A stretch of 64,000 nt of DNA, taken from NCBI RefSeq assembly GCF_019204005.1, contig NZ_JAGSPA010000004.1, positions 124,001 through 188,000 of the forward strand, read 5' to 3'. The DNA is from Pacificimonas pallii. GTDB taxonomy: Bacteria; Pseudomonadota; Alphaproteobacteria; Sphingomonadales; Sphingomonadaceae. Below the pieces are notes generated by a model. That model worked only from the letters and a program-made list of their open reading frames with translations, was not told where the DNA came from and made no database searches. A program made the translations under genes and the position numbers. Shown here one piece after another: positions 1-8,592 of the stretch; positions within the stretch are counted from its first letter, which is position 1, and the number at the start of each line of letters is the position of its first letter.

Positions 1-1323
1 GCGCACCCGCTGACGACGGCGCTCAACATCCTGCTGCTGGGCATCGCGGTCACGATGCTGGTCCTGCTGTTGCAGTTCGGACGGCAGGTGGGCGACCGGC
101 TGGAGCAGGATGCGGCGGGCATCGACCTGGTCGTCGGCGCGAAGGGGTCGCCGCTGCAACTGATCCTGTCGAGTGTCTTTCACGTCGACCAGCCGACAGG
201 CAATATTCCGCTGTCCAGCCAGCAGCTTTTGAAGCGAGACCCGGCGGTGGAAAGGGTGATCCCACTCGCATTGGGCGACAATTTTCGCGGTTATCGCATC
301 GTGGGCACAGACGAGGGTCTGCTCGGCCTTTACGGTGGTAGCATTGAAATGGGCAGCCTCTTCGATGCGCCGCTGGAGGCCGTCCTGGGCGCATCGGTCG
401 CGGCAGAGATGAAAGCGACCCTGGGACAGAAATTCCTTGGCAGCCATGGCCTGTCCGGCGATGCGGAGAATGGCGGCTCCGACCATGATCATGCCGCCTT
501 TGAGACGGTCGGCATCCTCGCGCCGACGGGAACCGTGCTGGACCGTCTGATCCTCACCTCCGTCGAAAGTGTCTGGGACGTCCACGGTATCGCGCACGAT
601 CATGGCAGCCAAGAGCATGCTGACGATGACGGGCACGCGCATGAGGGCGATGCTCATGACAGTGCTGATGGCCATGCACATGATGACGAACATGCCGATG
701 ATCATGGTGAGGAAGAGATCGCTGCCGTCGGCTTGCCCGGTACAAACCCGCTACAGGCGCGCAGCGCGGGGCCGCAGCGGGAGCTGACCGCGCTGCTCGT
801 TCAGTACCGCAATGCCTCGGCGGCGATCCGCGTGCCTGCGATGATCAATCGGCAGACGGAGATGCAGGCCGCTGTTCCCGCCATCGAAACGGCGCGGCTG
901 CTGAGCCTGTTCGGGGCCAGCCTGGATGGTGCGCGCCTGTTTGCCTGGCTGCTCGCCGCGACGGGAGGGCTCGCAATTTTTGTCGCGCTGCTGAATGTGG
1001 CCCGCGCGCGGGAGGGCGATTTGGCTCTCCTGCGTGTCATGGGTGCGGGAAAAATGCGCATTTTCGGGACGATATTGCTGGAGGGCGTGCTGACCGCTGC
1101 CGCCGGGGCGCTGCTGGGGATTGCGGCCGCCCATCTGCTGATCGGGCTGGCAGCGAACGCGTTTGCGACCATCGGGGATCTTGGTATCGAACCGTTCGCC
1201 TTCGATCCGCTTGAGGGCGTGATTTTCTTCGCCGTCCTCGGCATCGGAGCGGTCGCTGCGGTCATTCCGGCGGCGAGGATTTTCTCAATAGACCTTGCGC
1301 GCACGCTCGCGCGCGCCACCTGA
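1..1323 (+). CDS. FtsX/MacB-type ABC transporter permease with His-rich loop (5' end outside window)
   Basis: The reading frame is open from base 1, so the N-terminus lies upstream. The visible 440 residues start in a first membrane segment (LNILLLGIAV...), continue with a large periplasmic domain and end with three membrane segments typical of FtsX-like permeases (AWLLAATGGLAIFVALLNVAR, the AREGDLALLRVMGA loop, then two more helices). The periplasmic part contains an acidic, histidine-rich insert at about 577-717 with eleven His in 47 residues, which suggests metal binding. The next gene encodes a DUF3299 protein 21 bp downstream. From memory of the family, FtsX permease plus DUF3299 genes occur with an ABC ATPase and a DUF2796 protein in zinc-repressed clusters (zrg of Vibrio). 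A zinc role here is inference; the permease assignment is firm. Confidence 0.85.
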   Translation, partial: AHPLTTALNILLLGIAVTMLVLLLQFGRQVGDRLEQDAAGIDLVVGAKGSPLQLILSSVFHVDQPTGNIPLSSQQLLKRDPAVERVIPLALGDNFRGYRIVGTDEGLLGLYGGSIEMGSLFDAPLEAVLGASVAAEMKATLGQKFLGSHGLSGDAENGGSDHDHAAFETVGILAPTGTVLDRLILTSVESVWDVHGIAHDHGSQEHADDDGHAHEGDAHDSADGHAHDDEHADDHGEEEIAAVGLPGTNPLQARSAGPQRELTALLVQYRNASAAIRVPAMINRQTEMQAAVPAIETARLLSLFGASLDGARLFAWLLAATGGLAIFVALLNVARAREGDLALLRVMGAGKMRIFGTILLEGVLTAAAGALLGIAAAHLLIGLAANAFATIGDLGIEPFAFDPLEGVIFFAVLGIGAVAAVIPAARIFSIDLARTLARAT

Positions 1324-1344
1324 AAAAGCGGAGATAGCCTCGCC

Positions 1345-1854
1345 ATGTCCATCGCAAAACCCCTGCTGACAGCCGTCCTTCTGTTTGCCGCGCCACTGGG
1401 GGCGAGCAGCGCCGGTGCCATTCAGGAGCGGGCCGCGCCTGCCGAGGTCGAGGATGTGTGGAAACCGGCGGCGACACCGCGCGGCGGTGTGTCATGGGCG
1501 ACGCTGGAAGCCACGCAGGAAACCCAGCGGCTCGAAGACGGCATTATTTATGCCAAGCCGGTCTTCACGAAGAAGGTGAAGGCGCTCGAAGGCAAGCGGA
1601 TTAAGATTGCGGGCTGGATGATGCCGCTGGAGGCGACCAGCGAGCAGTCCTACTTTGTGCTGCTCGGCTATCCACCCGGGTGCCCGTTCCACTTCCACGC
1701 CGCGCCGACGCAGTTTATCGAAGTCTATGCGAACACGCCTTTTCCCACTGACGAGCAAAAGATTTTCATAGTGTCCGGCGTTCTGGAACTAACCGGGCAG
1801 GACGAAAGCGGGATATTTTACCGCCTGCGCGACGCGCGCCCGGAACGCAGCTAG
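1345..1854 (+). CDS. Secreted DUF3299 family protein
   Basis: This 169-residue protein has a signal peptide (about residues 1-25, ending near GASSAGA) and a compact domain with the DUF3299 features: a KIAGWMMPLE strand, the FVLLGYPPGCPFHFHAAP segment rich in Cys and His, and an ELTGQDESGIFYRL end. The ATG follows a GGAGAT ribosome site at 1330-1335. It sits directly after the FtsX-type permease and is probably co-transcribed with it. DUF3299 has an OB-like fold and no proven activity. The cluster context points to metal (zinc) handling in the periplasm, which is inference. Its stop overlaps the convergent DUF1826 stop by four bases. Confidence 0.8.
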   Translation: MSIAKPLLTAVLLFAAPLGASSAGAIQERAAPAEVEDVWKPAATPRGGVSWATLEATQETQRLEDGIIYAKPVFTKKVKALEGKRIKIAGWMMPLEATSEQSYFVLLGYPPGCPFHFHAAPTQFIEVYANTPFPTDEQKIFIVSGVLELTGQDESGIFYRLRDARPERS

Positions 1855-2504
1855 GCCGCGCGCTTCGCCGCTGTGGCCTCAGGGTCGGGATAGGCGGGAT
1901 CGATGAGCTGCGTTCCGAATTCGGGCGTATCGATGACGAGAAGCAGGCGGCGCTCGCCGGTATGCTCGACCGGCGGCGAACGGTGCAGGCACGCACCGTG
2001 GCCCTCGCCATAGGTGCGCCCCTTGAACAGTCCGATATGTCCGGTGGGCAGGCGCGCAAGGCTCCCCTCGTCGTCCGCGTCGGCAAGATAGTCGGTTCCT
2101 GGCCCGGCATAGGTCGTAATCAGGCGCAGGTTGGTCAGGTCGGAATGTAATTTGTGGCAGGCATTCGTCGTCACGGCTTTCAGCTTTACGCGAACCGCCT
2201 TGACACTCATCAGCGCGGCAAACGTTACCGCAAGTGAGAGAATATCGTCCCGCAATACGCGCGGCAGTCGGCCCAGCTGATCTTCGAGATTGTCGCACGA
2301 ACCTTCTGCCAGAACCGTGAAAGGCGCGGCGGCCAGCAATCGCCGTGCATCGGCGTCGCCAAGCGGATTGCTGCGTTCGATCTGGGCCATGTCGCGCAGC
2401 GGTGCCCGTAGCGCCCGCCCCGCATCGCGGAAAGAAGAAGCGAGTTTTTCTGGCGAGCCATGCCGGCCCTTCGCAGAGTCCGCGCAGCGCACATAATCCG
2501 TCAC
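1851..2504 (-). CDS. DUF1826 family protein
   Basis: This 217-residue protein matches the DUF1826 family: a helical N-terminal half (LLAAAPFTVLAEGSCDNLEDQLGRL), then a cupin-like stretch with LHSDLTNLRLITTYAGPGTDYL, HIGLFKG and HRSPPVEHTGERRLLLVIDTP, where the His, Asp and Thr residues look like a metal or ligand site. I place the start at a GTG (2504) because an AGAGGAGG ribosome site lies five bases before it. An upstream in-frame ATG at 2585 would lie inside the Zur-like box. As I recall, DUF1826 genes recur in zinc-limitation (Zur) gene sets, but the molecular role is unknown. The gene is divergent from the merC-like operon and shares its control region. Confidence 0.75.
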   Translation of the reverse strand: MTDYVRCADSAKGRHGSPEKLASSFRDAGRALRAPLRDMAQIERSNPLGDADARRLLAAAPFTVLAEGSCDNLEDQLGRLPRVLRDDILSLAVTFAALMSVKAVRVKLKAVTTNACHKLHSDLTNLRLITTYAGPGTDYLADADDEGSLARLPTGHIGLFKGRTYGEGHGACLHRSPPVEHTGERRLLLVIDTPEFGTQLIDPAYPDPEATAAKRAA

Positions 2505-2574
2505 AAAATCCTCCTCTTTCAGAGCGCGCCCAATATTCCGGTTGACCCTGTGAACTGCCCAATCTATCGGTATA

Positions 2575-2589
2575 TGTAATAACATAACA
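2575..2589. promoter_or_regulatory. Putative Zur box between DUF1826 and merC-like genes
   Basis: TGTAATAACATAACA matches 13 of 15 positions of the palindrome TGTTATAATATAACA, the kind of site bound by alphaproteobacterial Zur (remembered consensus). It lies in the divergent promoter region, 71 bp before the DUF1826 GTG and 15 bp before the merC-like ATG, in an AT-rich patch within GC-rich DNA. The flanking genes (DUF1826, MerC, TonB receptor) fit zinc control. The exact promoter elements were not identified. Confidence 0.6.
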
Positions 2590-2604
2590 TTTATCGGAAT
2601 CAAG

Positions 2605-2991
2605 ATGTTTGCCATCGGTGCAGCCGATCGCGCCGCCGTTGTAACGAGCGGTTTGTGCGTGGTGCATTGCCTTGCCGCGCCGCTCGCATCCGCGGCCTTG
2701 CCTGCTTTCGGCGCGGCACTCGGCTCTGAAGCCGTCCATATTATATTGGCGACTGTCGCGATTGGCCTTGCAGTGGCGGTCATGTTGCGCGCCCGGGACG
2801 CGCGCCGCGTATCATTTGTGGTGCCGGCGATGCTTGGCTGCCTCTTTCTATTCGGCGGCCTCAACGCCGAAAGCTTGGCGCAGGACGAGACCGTCCTGAC
2901 GGTCATCGGTGGGCTGTTTCTTGCCGCCGCGCACATTTATCGCCTTTTCAATCATCAGCACGAACAGGGAAATCAGGGTGAAATTGACTAA
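2605..2991 (+). CDS. MerC-domain membrane protein
   Basis: This 128-residue protein has four predicted membrane helices and the hallmark SGLCVVHC motif near the N-terminus, the metal-binding Cys pair region of the MerC family, followed by LAAPLASAALP. It ends in a His-rich tail (YRLFNHQHEQ). MerC proteins move thiophilic metals across the inner membrane; members outside mercury operons are often linked to zinc uptake. It is the first gene of a tight operon: its last 14 bases overlap the TonB-dependent receptor gene, and the Zur-like box is immediately upstream. The ribosome site (GGAATC) is weak. The substrate is unproven. Confidence 0.8.
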   Translation: MFAIGAADRAAVVTSGLCVVHCLAAPLASAALPAFGAALGSEAVHIILATVAIGLAVAVMLRARDARRVSFVVPAMLGCLFLFGGLNAESLAQDETVLTVIGGLFLAAAHIYRLFNHQHEQGNQGEID

Positions 2992-5173
2992 ATTTGTCGC
3001 ATCGGTATCGGTGCTTGCGCTGGGCTCGACGCTAGCGATGCCTGTGTGGGCGCAGGATGCCCTGGCGCAGGATACCCTGGCGCAGGATGCTGAGGCGGCA
3101 GACAGTGCTCAGGAAGGCATCGTCGTCACCGGTCGCCGTGCCTATCGCGGCAATTTCGACCTGCTGGAAACGCCAAATGCGGACCTCGTCCTGGACGAGG
3201 GGCTGCTGCGGGATGCCAATGCGCTCGACCTCAATTCCGCTCTCGACCTTTCCGCGTCGGTTGCCCGCCAGAATAATTTCGGCGGGCTGTGGAACAGCTT
3301 CTCCATTCGCGGCTTTTCGGGCGACATCAATTTGCCGAGCGGCTTTCTCGTCAACGGCTTCAACGCCGGTCGCGGGTTCGGCGGGCCGCGCGATATTTCA
3401 GGGATCGAGGCGATCGAGGTCCTGAAGGGGCCGCGCTCTGCGCTCTTCGGACGCGGTGAGCCCGGTGGCACCATCAACCTCACCACCAAACGCCCGCAAT
3501 TCGAGACGTCGGGTTACCTCCAGGTTCAGGGCGGGTCCTTCGATTTCTATCGCGGCGACGTCGATCTGCAAACGGTGATTGGTGAAAATGTCGGTATCCG
3601 GGTCGCGGGCTTCTATGAGGATGCGGGAAGCTTTCGCCGCGGCAAGGAGACAGAAAAATTCGGCCTCTACCCGTCTGTGCATTTCGACATCGGCGCGCAT
3701 TCGCGTCTTATCTACGAACTGGAATACACCGCGCAGGAACTGCCCCAGGATCGTGGTGTCGTCTTTTCCGAGCAGTTTGGATTTTCGCCGCGCCGACTAT
3801 TCACCGGCGAACCCGATGCGCTCATCGACACTGAGGTGACGGGTCACCAACTCGAATTTCAGCACGAATTCAGCGGCGATTGGGGGATCCTCGTCGGTGC
3901 GGGATACCGTGAGACGTCTCTCTTCGGGGATGCGTATGAGAATAATTTCGGCAGTCGCCAGCCTTACCTGGTCGATGGCAAAGCCATTTCGCGGTTTTTC
4001 CGGTTCAGGGACTATGAAGCCGACTATCTCGCCCTGCGCGCGGAAGTCTTCGGTAAATTCGACACCGGCGGCATTCGCCATCGCGTGATCGCCGGTGTGG
4101 ATTATGATGAGTTCGATAACGACCAGGTCGCCAGTCGTTTCCGTCAGGGTGGTATTGGCGGCGCGCCGAGCAGCGCACTCGACCCGGAGACCTATCTGCT
4201 GATTTTCCCCGACAACCCGCAATATGGCATCTTCCCGCGACCAGACGCAGCGCCGCAGATCGACCGGCTGGAAACGACCAGCGGGTTCGGTTTCTACATT
4301 CAGGACCAGATCGATCTGACCGACAGGCTTCAGGTTCGTCTCGGCGGCCGGTTTGACGATTTCGATCAAAAGCTGATCAACCGGCGCAGCAGCCCTGCGG
4401 TCGTGAGCGAATCATCCAACAGTGCGTTCTCGCCGCAGGCAGGCGTGGTCTTTCGCGCGACTGGCGATATCAGCCTGTACGCGTCCTACGGCGAAGGCAT
4501 CCGCCAGCTTTCGGGCGCCGATTTCGAGGGCACATCGTTCGATCCGAACAAATCGACGTCGTTCGAGGCCGGGATAAAGCTCGATCTGGGTTCGGTTTTC
4601 GATGGCGTCCAGGGCGCTGCCACCGCAACCGTCTTCGATGTCGATCAAAGCAATATTCTCGTCTTCGATCCGCGTCCCCAGGCCGCCGGTGAATTGATCC
4701 CTGCCGGTGAAGCGCGCAGCCGCGGGATAGAATTGGACGCCAATGCCAGCTTCGATAGCGGTCTCGATATCTGGTTTTCCTACGCTTACGTCGACGCTGA
4801 ATATACCAATAGCGGCACGGATTCCGCGACTTTCACAACGTTCGCGCCGGGCGAGCCGCTGATCGGCTCGCCCGATCATCAATTGAGCCTGCAGGTATCG
4901 CACGATTTTGCCATCGCCGACCTCGGCGCGCGGATCGGCGGCGGGATGCTTCACGTTGGCGAACGAAACGGGGAAGTGGGCGGCAGTTTCGATCTGCCGG
5001 ATTATACCATAATCCGTATTTTCGGTCAGATCGAACCCGCCAGGAACATTACCGTTCAGCTCGATATCGATAATTTGTTCGATGAGACATATTACACCGA
5101 CTCTTTCGCGAACGTCTGGGTACAGCCAGGCGCTCCAAGAACGGTCCAGGTCTCGGCACGGTTCAGCTTTTGA
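2978..5173 (+). CDS. TonB-dependent siderophore-type outer-membrane receptor
   Basis: A 731-residue receptor. I use the GTG at 2978 because it gives a proper signal peptide (VKLTKFVASVSVLALGSTLAMPVWAQ) after an AGGGA site; the frame is also open further upstream. After a short LAQD-repeat linker comes EGIVVTGRR, then a plug domain (SFSIRGFSGD, IEAIEVLKGPRSALFGRGEPGG, TINLTTKRP) and a 22-strand barrel ending in VQVSARFSF with terminal Phe. The plug motifs are those of siderophore/metallophore receptors (FhuA/FpvA class). It overlaps the MerC gene and is followed by an ABC transporter 16 bp on, so it probably imports a metal chelate under the upstream Zur-like control. The ligand cannot be read from sequence. 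Confidence 0.9.
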   Translation: MKLTKFVASVSVLALGSTLAMPVWAQDALAQDTLAQDAEAADSAQEGIVVTGRRAYRGNFDLLETPNADLVLDEGLLRDANALDLNSALDLSASVARQNNFGGLWNSFSIRGFSGDINLPSGFLVNGFNAGRGFGGPRDISGIEAIEVLKGPRSALFGRGEPGGTINLTTKRPQFETSGYLQVQGGSFDFYRGDVDLQTVIGENVGIRVAGFYEDAGSFRRGKETEKFGLYPSVHFDIGAHSRLIYELEYTAQELPQDRGVVFSEQFGFSPRRLFTGEPDALIDTEVTGHQLEFQHEFSGDWGILVGAGYRETSLFGDAYENNFGSRQPYLVDGKAISRFFRFRDYEADYLALRAEVFGKFDTGGIRHRVIAGVDYDEFDNDQVASRFRQGGIGGAPSSALDPETYLLIFPDNPQYGIFPRPDAAPQIDRLETTSGFGFYIQDQIDLTDRLQVRLGGRFDDFDQKLINRRSSPAVVSESSNSAFSPQAGVVFRATGDISLYASYGEGIRQLSGADFEGTSFDPNKSTSFEAGIKLDLGSVFDGVQGAATATVFDVDQSNILVFDPRPQAAGELIPAGEARSRGIELDANASFDSGLDIWFSYAYVDAEYTNSGTDSATFTTFAPGEPLIGSPDHQLSLQVSHDFAIADLGARIGGGMLHVGERNGEVGGSFDLPDYTIIRIFGQIEPARNITVQLDIDNLFDETYYTDSFANVWVQPGAPRTVQVSARFSF

Positions 5174-5189
5174 CCCGAAGGGATCGTTC

Positions 5190-5909
5190 ATGACATCGCC
5201 ACTTGAGGCAAAATCGCTGTCCCTCGTCCGGGAAGGAAATGCCGTTCTCGATGGTGTTTCCTTCACCGTCGCACGGGGTGAGATCTTCGCGCTGCTCGGT
5301 GGCAATGGCGCGGGCAAGTCGAGTACGCTGCTGACATTCCTCGGCTTTCTCAAACCGTCGGGCGGTGAGGTTCTGGTGAACGGACAGAGTGTCACCGGCG
5401 ATGTCGCGGCGGCGCGCGGCGCGATCGCCTATCTGCCTGAGGCAGCGTCGCTTTATGGCCATATGACGGCTTACGAGAATTTGGACTATTTCCTCGATCT
5501 GGCGGGGAAACCCGCGGGCCGCGCCGATCTTGACGCGGCGCTCGACCGGGTCGCCCTTCCCGCAGAGGCCCGCACGCGCCGTTTGCGGTCCTATTCAAAG
5601 GGGATGCGGCAGAAGACCGCCATCGCACTCGCCCTTCTGCGCGAGACCCCGATCCTGTTGCTCGACGAGCCCACCTCCGGCCTCGATCCGGTCGCCATCG
5701 ACGAATTTCACGATCTGGTGAAGGCGCTTGCCGGCGGCGGACAGACCGTCCTGATGGTCACGCACGATGTTTACGGCGCGTGCCAGGTCGCCGACCGCGT
5801 CGGCCTTCTTAGAGGCGGCAAGCTCGTCGGTAGTTTCTCCGCCGCAAATGGCGAGCGCATCGACACCGAGACCGTGCACGCCGCCTTTGCCGAAAGACAG
5901 GCGGCATGA
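5190..5909 (+). CDS. ABC transporter ATP-binding protein (CcmA/NosF type)
   Basis: A 239-residue ATPase with Walker A GGNGAGKSS (about residue 40), signature region LRSYSKGMRQK, Walker B LLLDEPTSGLD and the switch His in VTHD. The short C-terminus and sequence style are of the ABC-2 class (GldA, NosF). The ATG at 5190 follows a GAAGGGA site. The stop overlaps the next gene by four bases (ATGA), so it is translationally coupled to the two permeases. This ABC-2 type is normally an exporter or a membrane mechano-transporter rather than a classical solute importer, an unusual partner for an outer-membrane receptor. Confidence 0.92.
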   Translation: MTSPLEAKSLSLVREGNAVLDGVSFTVARGEIFALLGGNGAGKSSTLLTFLGFLKPSGGEVLVNGQSVTGDVAAARGAIAYLPEAASLYGHMTAYENLDYFLDLAGKPAGRADLDAALDRVALPAEARTRRLRSYSKGMRQKTAIALALLRETPILLLDEPTSGLDPVAIDEFHDLVKALAGGGQTVLMVTHDVYGACQVADRVGLLRGGKLVGSFSAANGERIDTETVHAAFAERQAA

Positions 5910-7342
5910 GCAGCGTTCGCCGTATCGCGCGCGAGGAATGGCGGCTCTGGCTGCGCTCCAAAGTCGTTGTCGCCGCGGCGCTCATTGTCGCGGTCCTTAT
6001 CGCGGTGACCAGCATTCTTACCGCGAACCGCATCGCCAACGAACAGGCGCAGCGCGTCGAACAGCAGGTCGCCGCCGAGCAGACCTTCTTCGCCCAGCCC
6101 GACCGCCATCCGCACCGCATGGTGCATTACGGCCACTATGCCTTCCGCCCGCCGCCGCCGCTGGCGGTATTCGAGCCCGGCGTGGACGCTGTCACGGGTC
6201 AATCGATCTTTCTGGAAGGGCATCGGCAAAACACGGCCATGTTCGCCGACACGAAGGCGGCAGCCGATCTTGGCGGTTTCGCGGCCCTGACGCCTGCCAG
6301 CCTCTATCAACTGTTTCTGCCGCTCCTTCTCATCGTACTCGGCCATGCGCTGTTCCTGCGTGAGCGGGAGAGCGGCACGCTTGCCGTCATACTTGCGCAG
6401 GGGCTGCCGGGCACGAAACTCGCGCTGGGCAAGGCGGCCGCGCTTCTCGCCGTCATCGCCATGTTCATGCTCCCGCTGATCGCCGTTGCCGCTTATTCGG
6501 TCACTCTTGGAGAACGCATGCTTGCCGCTTTCTCGCTCGTCGGTGGCTATTTCGTCTATCTCTGCGCCTGGGGCGCGATCGTTCTGGCGGCGTCCGTACT
6601 TTTAACGCAGCGCGCGGTATCGCTTGGCGTCCTCATCTTCGTCTGGCTGTTCGCCGCTCTGATCGTCCCGCGCTTCGCCATCAACGCCAGCAGTGCCGCC
6701 GTCGATGCGCCGGGCAAGATCGAAAGCGACCTCATCATGCTGGCGGAGCAGCGCAAGCTTGGCGATGGTCACAATGCCGCCGACCCGGCCTTCATGCAGC
6801 TGCAGGCCGAAGTCCTTGAGCAATATGATGTCGAGACCATTGAAGAGCTGCCGATCAACTGGCGCGGCGTCGTCGCCGCCTATTCCGAGGCCGAGCTGAC
6901 CGACCTTCTGAACAGCTATGCCGAAGAGCGCATGCGGCTGGAGGCGAGCCAGTCGCGCATCTTTGGCCTGTTCGGACTTCTGTCGCCGACCATCGCCGTC
7001 AGTTCCGCCTCGCGCGCGATTGCGGGCACGGACCTTGCCACCCACCACCGCTTCCTGCGTGAGAGCGAGGCGCTACGCTTCGGCTTCGTGCAGGCGCTGA
7101 ACGAAAAGCACGCCGCCGAACTCGATTATGCGATCGATATGAACCGCAATGCCGACGAAGCCGCTCGGCTTCGTGCACGGGTCAATGCGAGCGCGTGGCA
7201 GGTGCTGGACGAATTCCGTTTCGCGCCCGACGGCGCGGATGAACGGCTCGGACGCGCGGGAGGGTCGCTCGGCATCCTTCTCGCATGGCTCCTCGCGGCG
7301 GGCGGCATCGTCCTTGTCGCGGCGCGCCGGGTGCGGCTCTGA
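5906..7342 (+). CDS. ABC-2 type permease, DUF3526 family (first of pair)
   Basis: This 478-residue protein has one N-terminal membrane helix (VVVAAALIVAVLIAVTSILTA), a soluble stretch with VHYGHYAFRPPPPLAVFEPGVD, a run of five helices from about residue 130 to 265, a large extracytoplasmic domain of about 170 residues and a final helix (LGILLAWLLAAGGIVLVAARR). The HYG/FxPPxPLxxFxPG segment and overall plan are those of DUF3526 ABC-2 permeases related to NosY/GldF. It overlaps its ATPase and the next permease, so the three form one transporter. Confidence 0.85.
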   Translation: MSSVRRIAREEWRLWLRSKVVVAAALIVAVLIAVTSILTANRIANEQAQRVEQQVAAEQTFFAQPDRHPHRMVHYGHYAFRPPPPLAVFEPGVDAVTGQSIFLEGHRQNTAMFADTKAAADLGGFAALTPASLYQLFLPLLLIVLGHALFLRERESGTLAVILAQGLPGTKLALGKAAALLAVIAMFMLPLIAVAAYSVTLGERMLAAFSLVGGYFVYLCAWGAIVLAASVLLTQRAVSLGVLIFVWLFAALIVPRFAINASSAAVDAPGKIESDLIMLAEQRKLGDGHNAADPAFMQLQAEVLEQYDVETIEELPINWRGVVAAYSEAELTDLLNSYAEERMRLEASQSRIFGLFGLLSPTIAVSSASRAIAGTDLATHHRFLRESEALRFGFVQALNEKHAAELDYAIDMNRNADEAARLRARVNASAWQVLDEFRFAPDGADERLGRAGGSLGILLAWLLAAGGIVLVAARRVRL

Positions 7343-8592
7343 TGTTTGCGAGCCTCGCCCGCGAAGCCCGCTTTCTTGCGAAGGATCGGGGCGCGCTGTT
7401 CTGGCTAATACTGGCCTTCTTCCTGTCTTGCGCGGCCGTGTCCTTCGGCATCGCCGAAGTGCGCGAACAGCGCGAGACCATCGCCGCGCTGATCGAGGAA
7501 GATGCCGCCGACCGTGCCAATGCGCTCGAAACGCAGGAAGACTGGGGCGGCGCGGCCTATTACGCCTTTCACCTGACCTACGCGCCGCCGTCAGATTTCG
7601 CATTTGCCGCGATGGGCCAGCGGGACAGCAGCCCGTGGAAGCACCGGGTGCGGATGCTGGCGCTCGAGGGCCAGATCCATGAGGCGGACACGCGCAACGC
7701 CGATTTTGGCCTCGTGGGACGGTTTGACTTCGCCTTTCTCGCCGCGTCGGTCGCGCCGCTGCTCCTGATCCTGCTGCTTTACGACCTGCGCGCGTCCGAG
7801 CGCACGGCGCGGCGGCACGATCTTCTGGTCGCGACGGCGGGGTCGCCATTTTCAATGTGGCTCCCGCGCGCGCTGGTCCGGGTGACCGCGCTCGCGCTTC
7901 TCCTCCTCATCCCGCTCTGGATCGGCGCTGCGGTCGAGGGGACGTCGATGGTCATTTCCGTCACGGCCAGTGGCATCATGATCGGCGCGCTCCTCCTGTG
8001 GTGGCTGATCGTTGAGCTGGTCAGCCGTATCGATGCCTCTGCGTCCGTGCTCCTCACCTCGCTGATCGGCCTCTGGCTCGCACTGGCCATCGTCATGCCC
8101 GCCGTTTCGAAGGCCGGCATCGAGGCGGCGAACCCCGTCCCTGACGGCGGCGAAATCCTTCTCTTACAGCGCGAGACCGTCAACGATGCCTGGGACCTGC
8201 CCAAGGCGGCGACGATGAAGCCGTTCGTCGCCGAACACCCCGAACTCGCCGACCATGCCGAGATCGAAGAAGGCTTTGAATGGAAATGGTATTACGCTTT
8301 CCAGCAGGTCGGCGACCAGACCGCCGCGCCGCTTGTAAGCGAATATCGTGCGGCGCGGATCGCGCGCGACCGGCAGGCTGGTCTGGCGGCTCTTCTGTCC
8401 CCGACGTCTCTGGTCGAACGCGCGTTCGAGAGACTGGCCGATACCGACGCCCTGTCGATGATCGGCTATGAGGACCGCGTTCGCAGATATCATGCGAAAC
8501 TTAGGGCCTTCTACTATCCGCTCATGTTCCTCGAGCAGCCTTATGATGCGGACGTGTTGAAGAAGCTGCCGGACTATGATGCGAATGGTTAA
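7342..8592 (+). CDS. ABC-2 type permease, DUF3526 family (second of pair)
   Basis: A 416-residue membrane protein of the same plan as its upstream neighbour: N-terminal helix (ALFWLILAFFLSCAAVSFGIAEV), a soluble segment with the YAFHLTYAPPSDFAFAAMGQ motif, six central helices and a long soluble C-terminal part. The ATG at 7342 overlaps the previous stop (TGATG), showing tight coupling. The two permeases probably make a heterodimer driven by the upstream ATPase. It is the last gene of the merC-receptor-ABC operon. Unlike its partner it has no C-terminal membrane helix that I can see. Confidence 0.85.
   Translation: MFASLAREARFLAKDRGALFWLILAFFLSCAAVSFGIAEVREQRETIAALIEEDAADRANALETQEDWGGAAYYAFHLTYAPPSDFAFAAMGQRDSSPWKHRVRMLALEGQIHEADTRNADFGLVGRFDFAFLAASVAPLLLILLLYDLRASERTARRHDLLVATAGSPFSMWLPRALVRVTALALLLLIPLWIGAAVEGTSMVISVTASGIMIGALLLWWLIVELVSRIDASASVLLTSLIGLWLALAIVMPAVSKAGIEAANPVPDGGEILLLQRETVNDAWDLPKAATMKPFVAEHPELADHAEIEEGFEWKWYYAFQQVGDQTAAPLVSEYRAARIARDRQAGLAALLSPTSLVERAFERLADTDALSMIGYEDRVRRYHAKLRAFYYPLMFLEQPYDADVLKKLPDYDANG

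Noticed and set aside
577-717. Tandem repeat or CRISPR-like array in the His-rich stretch
   Set aside because: The repetition is only at the level of His/Asp codons; there is no regular unit or spacer.
1851-2936. Longer version of the DUF1826 gene (361 residues)
   Set aside because: The extra N-terminus is antisense to the merC-like gene and Arg/Ala-rich without similarity; the GTG at 2504 has a strong ribosome site.
5082-5190. Extended N-terminus of the ABC ATPase
   Set aside because: It overlaps the end of the receptor gene, and the ATPase fold begins right after the ATG at 5190, which has its own ribosome site.
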